A stretch of 64,000 nucleotides of DNA from Pseudovibrio sp947494035 (GCA_947494035.1 CANLTN010000005.1:124001-188000); one strand, 5' to 3'; positions 17,749 through 26,391 are shown, counted from the first letter of the stretch. The notes: generated by a model from the letters alone, not told the origin. Made by a program: numbers and translations.

Positions 17749-18239
17749 TGACACAAGAAAAAATCGTTGCAGCTCTTGGTTTGGGCTCCAATCTTGGCGA
17801 TACCAAAGCAAACATCGACAATGCGGTCGCGGCTTTGAATGCTGTCGAGGGCATAACCGTTCTCCAGAAATCATCTGATTACCGGACTCCGCCATGGGGG
17901 CCTGTGCCGCAGGATGATTATCGCAACTGCTGCATTACTGTAGAGACGGTGCTTTCTCCGCGTGCGCTTTTGAATGCGGGTCTTGATGTGGAGCAACATC
18001 TTGGCCGTGTGCGTGATGTGCGCTGGGGCCCGCGAACGATTGATATCGACCTTTTGATTTATGATCATGCAAGCATTGCGGAAGAAGGGCTTCAGGTGCC
18101 GCATCCTCGTATGGGGGAGCGGGCCTTTGTGCTGATCCCGCTTACGGAGATCTGGCCGGATGCGCCGTTGCTTGATGGGCGCACAGCGGAAGAGGCGCTG
18201 GTGACCTGCCCAGAAAAAGAGGGCATCTACAAGCTGTAG
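17748..18239 (+). CDS. folK: 2-amino-4-hydroxy-6-hydroxymethyldihydropteridine pyrophosphokinase
   Basis: Activates 6-hydroxymethyl-dihydropterin with ATP just before the folP step. The 163-residue protein has ALGLGSNLGDTK at the N-terminus, YRTPPWGPVPQDDYRN, and the signature RWGPRTIDIDLLIYD near residue 92, followed by the PHPRMGERAFVLIPL stretch. It is coupled to folP. The aldolase folB, often found between folP and folK, is absent here, so it must be encoded elsewhere. A perfect hairpin covers its stop codon. Confidence 0.96.
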   Translation: MTQEKIVAALGLGSNLGDTKANIDNAVAALNAVEGITVLQKSSDYRTPPWGPVPQDDYRNCCITVETVLSPRALLNAGLDVEQHLGRVRDVRWGPRTIDIDLLIYDHASIAEEGLQVPHPRMGERAFVLIPLTEIWPDAPLLDGRTAEEALVTCPEKEGIYKL

Positions 18240-18252
18240 ATGCCTTGTTGCT
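18222..18252 (+). terminator. Hairpin terminator overlapping the folK stop
   Basis: GGCATCTAC (18222-18230) and GTAGATGCC (18236-18244) pair exactly with a five-base loop that contains the end of folK; TTGTTGCTTG follows. The T-rich tail is imperfect. Confidence 0.55.
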
Positions 18253-18254
18253 TG

Positions 18255-18776
18255 TCAGGTGGTTTTCATTCTGGCGACCAGATTGTCTTTCAGAACAAAC
18301 TGATGATAAAGCGCTGCGATGACATGCAGCACGACAGAGGCGAGCAGCACAGGTGCGGCGAGCCCATGGATTGCGGCTGGTGGAATGGTGATGTTCTCGG
18401 GCCATGCTTGCCAATTGCCTGCAATTGCAAGCTCCATTAGTCCTGCAAATAGAGACATGCTCATGCCGGAGATTACCAAGGCCAATGGTGCGAGGTAAAG
18501 CAGCAGGTGAACCAGCTTGGAAAGGCTGATCATCACAATGCCCCAATCCGGGTCTGGCTGTGGCCGCGCATGTTTGAACAGCAGGACGATGCGGTAGATC
18601 AGGAAGAGCCCAGTGAGACCTCCCAGACCTGCATGAGCCATGAAGATATTGAGTTTCTCAGGTGAGATTGCAGTCCTTTCGAGGATTTTTCCCAAAATGA
18701 ATACCGCAATTATGGTGACGGCAAAGAGCCAATGAAGGATAATTGTCGGGCGGCTATACTTGTGTGGCGATGACAT
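18255..18776 (-). CDS. Cytochrome b561 family protein
   Basis: A 173-residue inner-membrane diheme protein with four hydrophobic segments. Heme-ligand histidines appear as LHWLF (segment 1), MAHAGLG (segment 2), LVHLLLYLAPLALVISG (segment 3) and VVLHVIAALYHQF (segment 4). Such proteins shuttle electrons between the quinone pool and a periplasmic acceptor; YodB/CybB types can oxidise superoxide. It is divergent from a MarR gene with a 12-bp palindrome between them, so the MarR protein probably represses it. Confidence 0.88.
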   Translation of the reverse strand: MSSPHKYSRPTIILHWLFAVTIIAVFILGKILERTAISPEKLNIFMAHAGLGGLTGLFLIYRIVLLFKHARPQPDPDWGIVMISLSKLVHLLLYLAPLALVISGMSMSLFAGLMELAIAGNWQAWPENITIPPAAIHGLAAPVLLASVVLHVIAALYHQFVLKDNLVARMKTT

Positions 18777-18814
18777 TGGAATGACCTTTGGTGACCAGAA
18801 TATAGTGATTTTAG

Positions 18815-18826
18815 TTTACATGTAAA
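18815..18826. promoter_or_regulatory. Palindromic MarR-type operator
   Basis: The exact palindrome TTTACATGTAAA lies in the 94-bp gap between the divergent cytochrome b561 and MarR genes, 38 bp before the b561 start. Size and position suit a MarR dimer site that would repress both genes. Confidence 0.6.
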
Positions 18827-18870
18827 TTAGATGTCAATAATATAATAATCTCTAAAAATTCAGGAATTCA

Positions 18871-19314
18871 ATGAAGACACCCCCATACCCACGTTCGATG
18901 GGCCGATTGCTCAATACGCTGTCTGAAGCTGCTTGCGGTTTGGCGGAAGATTTTCTGCGGCCTTATGAGGTTTCTCTGGCGCAGTGGGTCGTGCTGTCGG
19001 CGTTATGGCGCCGTGATGGGTTGAGCGTTTCGGAGCTTTCTGAGTATTCGGGCAAGAAAACCGCAGCGCTCTCGCGTTTGTTGGACAGGTTGGAGGACAA
19101 AGAGCTGGTTCGCCGTGCCGGGGTTGAGGATGACAAGCGGTCGGTGAAGATCCATCTGACGAAGAAGGGGCAGGGACTGTCCCATCTTGTTGATATGTAT
19201 AAGCATGTGAACGGGGTTCTGCTTGCAGATTTGTCTGAAGCGGAGCAGGAACAGCTGTTTCCGATGCTGGAACGGATGCTTGATAGCGTTGAGGGGAAAT
19301 CCAAAAAGCGCTGA
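18871..19314 (+). CDS. MarR-family transcriptional regulator
   Basis: A 147-residue winged-helix regulator. The recognition region is LSVSELSEYSGKKTAALSRLLDRLEDKELVRR (residues about 50-82) followed by the wing DDKRSVKIHLTKKG. A C-terminal dimerisation helix (LSEAEQEQLFPMLERML) completes the fold. It is divergent from the cytochrome b561 gene. It lies upstream of the metal pump on the same strand, but that pump has its own MerR-type promoter, so control of the pump by this protein is unlikely. Confidence 0.9.
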   Translation: MKTPPYPRSMGRLLNTLSEAACGLAEDFLRPYEVSLAQWVVLSALWRRDGLSVSELSEYSGKKTAALSRLLDRLEDKELVRRAGVEDDKRSVKIHLTKKGQGLSHLVDMYKHVNGVLLADLSEAEQEQLFPMLERMLDSVEGKSKKR

Positions 19315-19395
19315 AATCTGAAACAGATACTCGCACTCTCGTCAAAATGGCCATTACCCTCGCAAAGAAAATTTATCGGAATCGCACTTTTGCCC

Positions 19396-19426
19396 TTGAA
19401 GCTATAGCGACTAGAGGTCTTATCTT
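19396..19426 (+). promoter_or_regulatory. MerR/CadR-type metal-responsive promoter of the P-ATPase gene
   Basis: A -35 box TTGAAG (19396-19401) and a -10 box TATCTT (19421-19426) are separated by 19 bases, the overlong spacer typical of promoters activated by MerR-family proteins. The spacer contains the near-dyad CTATAG-CGA-CTAGAG, much like CadR/PbrR/ZntR operators. The predicted start of transcription lies about 15 bases before the ATG. No MerR gene is in the window. Confidence 0.6.
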
Positions 19427-19447
19427 GTCTTGCAATGAGGAAATTGC

Positions 19448-21844
19448 ATGGAGCGGATCATGTCCAATGCGGAAGATCGAGGCCAAAAACTTTTTCGCGA
19501 TAAGCTAGTCGAGCATAGCAACGAAAGCTGCTCTTCAAGCCATGAGACATCTGGTGAGGATTGCTGTGGCTCTGCGAAACCGCATGGGCATGTACACGAA
19601 CACTCTCATACTCATACGCACACCGGGTGTGGCTGTTCCAGCGAGAGCGAAATGGCTATTCCTGATGTAACCAACTGGAAGGGTAGCCGTTCGTTTCGTG
19701 TTGAAGGGCTATGCTGTGCTGAAGAGATGAGCATTCTTCGCCGTGTTGTTGGTCCTATTGTTGGTGATCCTGAGTATCTGGCGTTTGACGTGCTGAACGG
19801 GAAGATGATTGTTTCCCCTGTTGCCCGTGATGTTGCTGATAATCTGATCATTAAGGCTGTAAATACGACCGGTATGAAAGCCGCCCTGTTTATTGAGCAG
19901 GAAGCAGCAGACGCCCGTGCAAAGCAGCATCGCCGTCTTGGTACATTTACGATTGCCAGTGGCCTGTTCTGGGCAGCAGCGCTTATACTTCAGGTTATTC
20001 TGTATTTCTCCAGCACGCATTCTACGAATGTGTTCAGTGTGTTTGAGGCTGTTCCGTCAGGGCCGGTCGAAGTTTTATATATGCTTGCCATCGTGGCAGG
20101 TCTGCGGTTGGTTGCGCCTAAGGGATGGTATGCGCTGAGGACCTTGCGGCCTGATATGAACTTGCTAATGCTGGTTGCTGTTGCTGGCGCGATTGGAATT
20201 GGCGAGTGGTTTGAAGGTGCTACGGTTGCTTTTCTGTTTTCTCTTTCGCTCTATCTGGAAAGTTGGAGTGTTGGGCGCGCGCGCAAGGCTGTCGCTGCGC
20301 TTATGGATATTGCGCCAACCGTTGTTCGTCTGATCAAGCCCGATGGAAGTGACGAAGAAGCTCCTGTGAGCAGTGTGAAGCCGGGAGCCGTTTTTGTCGT
20401 TCGAGGCGGAGATCGTATTCCACTTGATGGCGTGGTGCTCAAAGGTGTTGGCAGTGTGGATCAGGCACCTATCACCGGTGAAAGCATGCCCGTGATGAAA
20501 GAGGCTGGCGATGGTGTTTATGCAGGCACCATCAACGGAGAGGGCAGTTTTGAGGTAGAGGCCACCAAGGGGGCTGACGATACCATGCTTGCCCGCATCA
20601 TCCGCATGGTGAGTGAGGCGCAGGCGCGGCGGGCGGCTTCCGAGCAATGGGTTGAGAAGTTTGCCCGCGTTTATACGCCTGCCGTTATGGTTCTTGCGAT
20701 CTTGCTGGCGGTCGTTCCACCGCTGGTGTTTGGTGCGGCGTGGATGGACTGGTTCTATCGTGCGCTTGTTTTGCTGGTTATCGCTTGCCCGTGTGCGCTG
20801 GTGATCTCTACGCCGGTGTCTATTGTGGCTGGGTTGACCTCTGCGGCGCGCAATGGTGTGCTGATCAAGGGCGGTATCTTTCTGGAGTTGCCTGCACGGT
20901 TAAAAGCGCTGGCCTTTGACAAGACAGGGACCATTACAAACGGGTTGCCAACTGTTACGGACGTTTATCCGCTGTCTGGCCACAGCACTGAAGACCTTCT
21001 CAGGCGTGCCGCGTCTTTGGAAGCGCGCAGTTCTCACCCACTGGCAGAAGCTATTCTGAAACGCGCGAAAGAAGAGAGTGTTGAGTATCAATCCGCCGAG
21101 AATGTTGAGCTGCTGCCGGGGCGTGGCCTCTCTGGTCTGCGTAACGGCAAGAGTTACTGGTTGGGTTCTCGCCGGTTCCTGAATGAGAAAGACTTCGATA
21201 TTGGGGAAGCTGATGCCAAGGCGCGTGAGTTGGAAGCTGAAGGCAAGACCGTTGTTGCGGTTGGGACAGATGCCCATGTCTGTGGTCTGATTGCGCTTGC
21301 TGATACGGTTCGTGACACGGCTGAAGAGCTGGTTACTCAGTTGCACAATGCCGGTGTCGAGAAGCTGGTCATGCTGACGGGCGACAACAAGGCAACTGCG
21401 GAACGTGTTGCGGCGTCTGTGGGCATTGATGAGGTGCGCGCTGAGCTTCTGCCGGAAGATAAGGTTGCTGCAGTTGAGCAACTCTCTCATGAGTATGAGG
21501 TTGTCGCGATGATAGGTGACGGGGTGAACGATGCACCCGCAATGGCACGGGCCAGCTTTGGTGTTGCGATGGGTGCCATTGGGTCAGATGCAGCCATTGA
21601 AACTGCTGATATTGCCTTGATGAAGGATGATCTGTCCCGGTTGCCCTGGCTTATTCATCATTCAAAACGGACGCTCAAGATTATTCATCAGAACATCGCA
21701 TTTGCGTTTATCGTGAAGGGGATTCTGGTGGTGCTGACGGCGATCGGCTTTGCCAGCCTTTGGGCAGCGATTCTGGGCGATGTTGGTGCGACGCTAATTG
21801 TGGTGACCAACGCGCTGAGATTGCTGAAGGATCGCGGGGAATAA
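19448..21844 (+). CDS. Zn/Cd/Pb-type P1B ATPase exporter
   Basis: A 798-residue heavy-metal efflux pump of the ZntA/CadA class. Residues about 25-65 are rich in Cys and His (paired Cys, then alternating HVHEHSHTHTHT and CGC), a metal-sensing tail. An HMA domain follows with the CCAEE site (residues about 80-85) typical of Zn/Cd/Pb pumps. Then come the TGES loop (ITGESMPV), the membrane ion site ACPCALVISTP, phosphorylation site DKTGTITNG, SSHPLAEAI and GDGVNDAPAMA. A second ATG at 19460 also has a Shine-Dalgarno. A MerR-type promoter lies directly upstream. Confidence 0.93.
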   Translation: MERIMSNAEDRGQKLFRDKLVEHSNESCSSSHETSGEDCCGSAKPHGHVHEHSHTHTHTGCGCSSESEMAIPDVTNWKGSRSFRVEGLCCAEEMSILRRVVGPIVGDPEYLAFDVLNGKMIVSPVARDVADNLIIKAVNTTGMKAALFIEQEAADARAKQHRRLGTFTIASGLFWAAALILQVILYFSSTHSTNVFSVFEAVPSGPVEVLYMLAIVAGLRLVAPKGWYALRTLRPDMNLLMLVAVAGAIGIGEWFEGATVAFLFSLSLYLESWSVGRARKAVAALMDIAPTVVRLIKPDGSDEEAPVSSVKPGAVFVVRGGDRIPLDGVVLKGVGSVDQAPITGESMPVMKEAGDGVYAGTINGEGSFEVEATKGADDTMLARIIRMVSEAQARRAASEQWVEKFARVYTPAVMVLAILLAVVPPLVFGAAWMDWFYRALVLLVIACPCALVISTPVSIVAGLTSAARNGVLIKGGIFLELPARLKALAFDKTGTITNGLPTVTDVYPLSGHSTEDLLRRAASLEARSSHPLAEAILKRAKEESVEYQSAENVELLPGRGLSGLRNGKSYWLGSRRFLNEKDFDIGEADAKARELEAEGKTVVAVGTDAHVCGLIALADTVRDTAEELVTQLHNAGVEKLVMLTGDNKATAERVAASVGIDEVRAELLPEDKVAAVEQLSHEYEVVAMIGDGVNDAPAMARASFGVAMGAIGSDAAIETADIALMKDDLSRLPWLIHHSKRTLKIIHQNIAFAFIVKGILVVLTAIGFASLWAAILGDVGATLIVVTNALRLLKDRGE

Positions 21845-21909
21845 CAGATAGAAAAGCTGGGACTTTTGCCTCGGCTCTTTTGCATTTATCTCAGGTAGAG
21901 AGAGCAGCT

Positions 21910-22449
21910 TTAGGATGCCGGGGTCCGGGGTGGTTGTTTGTCGATGTACCAGCCCCCGGAAGCGCTACCAGCTATGAGCCAATAAACAAAACCGGCGATG
22001 AAGCCTGCAGAGGCTGCGACTGTTGAGCCGGGGCGTAGGCCTTCAGAAGGTGGTATTGGTGTTGCGGGAATGGAGTATGTGAGGATGCTGCCTGCTTCGT
22101 TTGAGGTGAAGAACAGGTCTGCCGGAAGAGCTCCTCCGACGCCCCACAGAACCAGCGCAATAATGCCACCTGCCGAGACATGGTAGATAACGCCCCGCCA
22201 TCTCATCAGCTCTGCAATGCCGATAGCAAAGCCGCTTGGGATAAGAGAGAGCCCGCCAATAACGCTTGCGGAGATGATTGTGCTCCACGTGATTGCGATC
22301 AGCTGAATAATTTCAGCCCCTTCACCAGCGTTAACGCTCAGTGTTCGGAAAAAGCCCCACGACAGGAACATGCCGGCAGCAATGATCGCGAGTGAGAAAC
22401 CAAGAGCAATTCTGAGCAACTGGATGAAGAGCTTGGTTCCGTCGATCAT
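21910..22449 (-). CDS. Four-helix membrane protein of unknown function
   Basis: A 179-residue protein with four hydrophobic segments (about residues 10-35, 45-70, 85-110, 140-165) and a soluble C-terminal tail ending KQPPRTPAS. The loop after segment 3 (LPADLFFTSNEAGSILTYSIP) is probably periplasmic. I do not recognise a family. It is 11 bases downstream of the YdjM-like gene on the same strand, so the two are likely co-transcribed. Confidence 0.6.
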   Translation of the reverse strand: MIDGTKLFIQLLRIALGFSLAIIAAGMFLSWGFFRTLSVNAGEGAEIIQLIAITWSTIISASVIGGLSLIPSGFAIGIAELMRWRGVIYHVSAGGIIALVLWGVGGALPADLFFTSNEAGSILTYSIPATPIPPSEGLRPGSTVAASAGFIAGFVYWLIAGSASGGWYIDKQPPRTPAS

Positions 22450-22460
22450 TATTCAGTCCT

Positions 22461-22961
22461 TTATGTCGGCCTTTGGCGCCGAAGTGAATGGGTTGCCAAG
22501 AATGTAACTATAGCTATTGAGCAGATGAAGATTTCAATTGCAAATGTCCAGTGCAGGACGAAACTCCAGATGTAATTCTCGTAGACAGCCGGTATTTGCA
22601 CCAGCTCAACTTTTAGTTTGGAGAACGGAGCAAACCAGAGGACTGGCGCGGCAACACTATCAAGGACCATGTGGGATAAGCCTCCGATGCTAAGGCCCAA
22701 AAAGGTGACACCGAAACGGGGCCTCCAACGTAACAGGATTACTGAGAGGGCGAGGAGTGTGATCCAAGTTATGGGCCAATGGGAGACATAATGTCTGTGG
22801 TGGGTGCTTTGGTTGTCTACAAGATAGAAATACAGCAAGTCAGCATCCGGCAGAATGCTACCGATTGCTGTCCACATCACGAGCTGTTCGGTTCTTAGTC
22901 CTGATAATTTGGCCGTGGCCTTTCCGAGTAGATAGCCAGCAGGTAGGTGAGCAATAAACAT
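22461..22961 (-). CDS. YdjM/DUF457-type membrane metal-dependent hydrolase
   Basis: A 166-residue membrane protein of the PF04307 type. Marks are the N-terminal AHLPAGYLLGK, the GSILPDADLLYF motif (near residue 34), HHRHYVSHWP (near residue 53) and GGLSHMVLDSV (near residue 93), which place His and Asp residues at the membrane face. Members are called inner-membrane metal-dependent hydrolases, but their substrates are unknown. It heads a likely two-gene unit with the membrane protein downstream. Confidence 0.8.
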   Translation of the reverse strand: MFIAHLPAGYLLGKATAKLSGLRTEQLVMWTAIGSILPDADLLYFYLVDNQSTHHRHYVSHWPITWITLLALSVILLRWRPRFGVTFLGLSIGGLSHMVLDSVAAPVLWFAPFSKLKVELVQIPAVYENYIWSFVLHWTFAIEIFICSIAIVTFLATHSLRRQRPT

Positions 22962-23067
22962 GATTAAAGCCTATGCAATACAAAATTGGTGCATAGCTTT
23001 AATCACAAGCATGGCGAGACTTTGTGGCGCTCACAATGATCTCTGGAAACACTGGGGATATGTGTTT

Positions 23068-24186
23068 TCAGCGGTTCTCCGTTCTCGTCAACAGCATTGC
23101 GACGCTGATGAAGTGGAACTGGTAGAGGTGCGGTGCTTCGCGGATGAGGTCTTCGGCGCGGGCGTAGATGCTGTCAAGGAGAGACGCTGTGTTCGGTGTG
23201 TCTGCCAGAGCTTGCTGTAAAGCGGTCTCGGTAAAGGCTCTGAAGAAGTTGACCAGTTGTTTGGCATAGGCTGCTGCATCATAGTCTTGTTTGAACTGCT
23301 CAACGAAGGGGATGGGAACCTCGTAGCATTCTGCTTTGTCCAAGGTAAAGAGATGGGAGAGGGCGCCGCTGTCTGGTTTTACGGGTTCTACAAGTTCATC
23401 GAGATTACGTAGGTAGACCGGATGGATGTAGCGTTCGTATGCATCCTGTGAAACTGCGCGTGCCTCGACATGGTCTCTCAAAGCATTATCAAGAGCATCA
23501 ATGGTCCCGTCTACGGTTGAGGCCTGATCATTCCGCGCAAATTGCTGCAGCAGGAGCTTGCCTCCTTTCACGAGTTCATTGGCTCGAACCTCAAGAAAGT
23601 TTTTCAGATCTCGCTGTGCTTGTTCCTCAAAGGTCTTCTTGTCGTGCGCCGCGATTGTACTGCGTGTTGCCTGACCGCTGGGGCCGTTTGGCAAAATGCA
23701 GCCGGGAAGACGGTCTATCGGGAGTTCTGAAAAGAAGCCGATGGTATTAAAAGATGTCGCCACATACACGGAGTTGGCTGGGAGAAGCTGGTTGTAGATT
23801 GAACCAGCAACAATGCCTCCAAAAACGGATGGATCTGTATATGGAGACTGCTCGTGATTGCCGATTGTGTGTAGTAAGGCGGCGTAATTATTGCTTGGCA
23901 GGTCGCAATGGATGGCTTCGACAGATCTTTTGGAGTGCTTGTGCGCTGCCCCAACCAGCTGGTTCATGATCTTTATGGAGTTTGCACCTTCCGAACATCC
24001 AAAATCGACAAAGCGCAGGGCGCTGGTTGAAGTCGGCACATCCAGACCCGCAACTGCCTCATGCAGCCATGGATAGACATAGGCAATCGTAGCTCCTTGT
24101 GGAGCGGAGTTCTGGTTATAAAAGCCACCGGCTTTCATGCCAGTCACAGTTGCTTTTTTCTGTGTGGGTGTTGTCTTTCTGGTCAT
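23068..24186 (-). CDS. SABATH-type SAM-dependent carboxyl methyltransferase
   Basis: A 372-residue protein resembling the plant SAM:carboxyl methyltransferase family (PF03492), which makes methyl esters of salicylate, benzoate, jasmonate or indole-acetate. Visible: the N-terminal GFYNQNSAPQ block (counterpart of the plant Y-x-x-NS-x-x-Q motif), RFVDFGCSEGANSIKIM (SAM site, near residue 45), HCDLPSNNYAALL (acidic loop, near residue 85) and VYVATSFNTIGFFSELP. The frame is open to 24288, but that start would lie inside the rlmN terminator, so ATG 24186 is chosen; ATG 24138 is a further option. Single gene; substrate unknown. Confidence 0.8.
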   Translation of the reverse strand: MTRKTTPTQKKATVTGMKAGGFYNQNSAPQGATIAYVYPWLHEAVAGLDVPTSTSALRFVDFGCSEGANSIKIMNQLVGAAHKHSKRSVEAIHCDLPSNNYAALLHTIGNHEQSPYTDPSVFGGIVAGSIYNQLLPANSVYVATSFNTIGFFSELPIDRLPGCILPNGPSGQATRSTIAAHDKKTFEEQAQRDLKNFLEVRANELVKGGKLLLQQFARNDQASTVDGTIDALDNALRDHVEARAVSQDAYERYIHPVYLRNLDELVEPVKPDSGALSHLFTLDKAECYEVPIPFVEQFKQDYDAAAYAKQLVNFFRAFTETALQQALADTPNTASLLDSIYARAEDLIREAPHLYQFHFISVAMLLTRTENR

Positions 24187-24261
24187 GGTGTCAAGATCCG
24201 GTTCCACGTCTGTTTTGACGTTACGATAACCAGAGTCTATGCACATGAGGTGAACGACATG

Positions 24262-24298
24262 AAAAAGGCCGGAGCTCCTTAAGAGCACCGGCCTTTTT
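24262..24298 (-). terminator. Terminator of rlmN
   Basis: AAAAAGGCCGG (24262-24272) pairs exactly with CCGGCCTTTTT (24288-24298), with a smaller GCTC/GAGC stem inside. On the minus strand it follows rlmN by about 25 bases and ends in a T-run. Confidence 0.85.
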
Positions 24299-24321
24299 GC
24301 TTGAATTCTGTTGTCGATCGC

Positions 24322-25584
24322 TTAGGCCTCGCCCTGAGCCTGCGCTTTTTCCAGAGCTTCGCGTTCTGATTTGCGAAGGCGCTCGGAAGCGGACTTCAGC
24401 TGGCCACAGGCTGCGAAGATGTCACGTCCACGTGGTGTACGGATTGGAGATGCGTAGCCAGCGCGGTTTACAACGTCTGCAAACTCTTCGATCTGTTCCC
24501 AATCGGAGCACTCATAGGGAGAGCCCGGCCACGGGTTGAATGGCAGCAGGTTGATCTTTGCAGGAATGCCTTTGAGCAGCTGTACGAGCTGTTTTGCATC
24601 TTCCAAGCTGTCGTTGACGCCTTTAAGCATGACGTATTCGAACGTGATGCGCTTTGCGTTGGACAGGCCCGGATAGTCGCGGCATGCCTGCAGCAGCGTC
24701 TCCAGATTGTACTTCTTGTTGATCGGCACCAGCTCGTTGCGCAGCTCGTCATTGACTGCGTGCAGGGAGATCGCCAGCATGCAGCCGATTTCGTCGCCTG
24801 TGCGTGCGATTTCTGGTGTCACACCAGACGTTGACAGAGTGATGCGGCGCTTGGAAAGGGACAGGCCATCGCCATCAGAAGCGATCAGCAGTGCTTTCTT
24901 GACACTCTCGAAGTTGTAGAGTGGCTCGCCCATGCCCATCATCACGATGTTGGTGATACGGCGACGGTTGGATGTAGTCGCGTCCAGACCACCTTCAGGG
25001 GCGTCTGCGTCCGGGAAGTCATTGAGGCGATCTTTTGCGAGCATGAGCTGCGCAAGGATCTCTTCTGCTGTCAGGTTACGTACCATTTTCTGCGTGCCGG
25101 TGTGGCAGAAGGTGCAGGTGAGGGTACAGCCAACCTGAGAGGAGATGCAGAGCGTGCCACGATCTTCTTCCGGAATGTAAACGGTTTCCACTTCAACTGG
25201 CTTGCCAGCCCCGCGAGACGGGAAGCGGAACAGCCATTTGCGGGTGCCGTCAACGGATACCTGTTCGGTTACGATCTCCGGGCGTGCAATCGTAAAGACT
25301 GCTCCCAGTTTTTCGCGCAGGTCTTTGGAGACGTTGCTCATCTTGTCAAAGTCAGAAATGCCGCGAACGTAGAGCCAGTGCCACAGCTGGTTGACGCGCA
25401 TACGGATCTGGCGTTCAGGGACACCGACTGCAGCAAGGGCATTGCCTAGTTCTTCACGGTTCAAGCCGATCAGAGACGGTTTTTCTTCCTGCACAGGAGT
25501 AGTTGCAGGAGAGGGTTTTGCTGCGCTGGTCGCCGCCGGATCAGCGGATTTGTGCGCGATGTCTAACGATACCGCCATGGTCAT
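24322..25584 (-). CDS. rlmN: Dual-specificity 23S rRNA/tRNA methyltransferase RlmN
   Basis: A radical-SAM enzyme that makes 2-methyladenosine at A2503 of 23S rRNA and A37 of some tRNAs. The 420-residue protein has the 4Fe-4S triad in CTLTCTFC (near residue 150), preceded by SSQVGC; GMGEPLYNFE near residue 213; the C-terminal catalytic Cys is in IFAACGQLK. The first 40 residues are Ala/Pro/Thr-rich and likely disordered. Two in-frame ATG (25584, 25578) are two codons apart. It stands alone and ends at a strong terminator. Confidence 0.96.
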   Translation of the reverse strand: MTMAVSLDIAHKSADPAATSAAKPSPATTPVQEEKPSLIGLNREELGNALAAVGVPERQIRMRVNQLWHWLYVRGISDFDKMSNVSKDLREKLGAVFTIARPEIVTEQVSVDGTRKWLFRFPSRGAGKPVEVETVYIPEEDRGTLCISSQVGCTLTCTFCHTGTQKMVRNLTAEEILAQLMLAKDRLNDFPDADAPEGGLDATTSNRRRITNIVMMGMGEPLYNFESVKKALLIASDGDGLSLSKRRITLSTSGVTPEIARTGDEIGCMLAISLHAVNDELRNELVPINKKYNLETLLQACRDYPGLSNAKRITFEYVMLKGVNDSLEDAKQLVQLLKGIPAKINLLPFNPWPGSPYECSDWEQIEEFADVVNRAGYASPIRTPRGRDIFAACGQLKSASERLRKSEREALEKAQAQGEA

Positions 25585-25881
25585 TCACCAGTTGTTTTTA
25601 GATGCTCGGCTTTAAGCTTATGTTCTTTGCGTATTCAGTTCCGGAGAGTGAGCCTCACTTTCCGACAATACGATATAGCAGTGAAAATGGCAGGTCGTGA
25701 GGACCTGTTGCCCGCTGCCCCAAAATGCGAGAGGCGGTCGCCAGTAGCAACCGCCTACGTATTCGGCAGGCTTATAGCCGAAATCGCCGAGTTTGAAAAT
25801 CCCAGATCTCAAATTGCATGGCGGCAAGCTGGCGCCAGCAAGAGATCTTTGCAAATTCAAACAATTTTGTGTGCCAAAGCC

Positions 25882-26391
25882 TTACTGACAGGCGTTGGTT
25901 GCGTCTCTTACAGAAGCTGTAATGCCACTCAAAGAAAACGTGTAGGAGGTTTGCGTGCCACGATTGGACTCACCAGAAATAGACATGCTGTTGCCTGCTT
26001 TCATGGCGTCGACCAAACGCTGTTCTTCGGCAGCGTTCTGAACCCATGCGCCGTCACCTTTGGTGAACATGGTGAACTGCTGGCCATCAACAGTGGTCGT
26101 TACGAGGGAGCCTTCTTTAAATGGATAACCCACTATAAAGCTTGGCTCATTGGTAACGCCTTCACCTGGACGGGTAGACACGAAGAAGAAGACTTCACCG
26201 TGGTTTCTATCAGTCGGCAGTGACTGTTCTGGTGCGGAGATCGCGTAACACACTTTACCACCGCTCTGGGTGTTAAAGGTGTAAGTTGCCCACTTACCAT
26301 TTTCTTTCAGGAGGGCAGGAGACTGCGCACTTGCAGTCGCGCCCGAGATACCAAGAGCCATTAAGGCAGTTATCAGGATACGTGCTTGCAT
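25882..26391 (-). CDS. IalB-family secreted protein
   Basis: A 169-residue exported protein of the invasion-associated locus B family (PF06776), common in alphaproteobacteria. A signal peptide (MQARILITALMALG..., cleavage near SAQ at residue 23) is followed by the family core WATYTFNTQSGGKVCYAISAP and FVSTRPGEGVTNEPSFIVGYPFKEGS, with an ending cysteine in ATNACQ that could pair with the one in KVCYA. ATG 26391 with GGAG just upstream is preferred to a TTG at 26400. In Bartonella the locus aids red-cell invasion; elsewhere the role is unknown. Confidence 0.87.
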   Translation of the reverse strand: MQARILITALMALGISGATASAQSPALLKENGKWATYTFNTQSGGKVCYAISAPEQSLPTDRNHGEVFFFVSTRPGEGVTNEPSFIVGYPFKEGSLVTTTVDGQQFTMFTKGDGAWVQNAAEEQRLVDAMKAGNSMSISGESNRGTQTSYTFSLSGITASVRDATNACQ

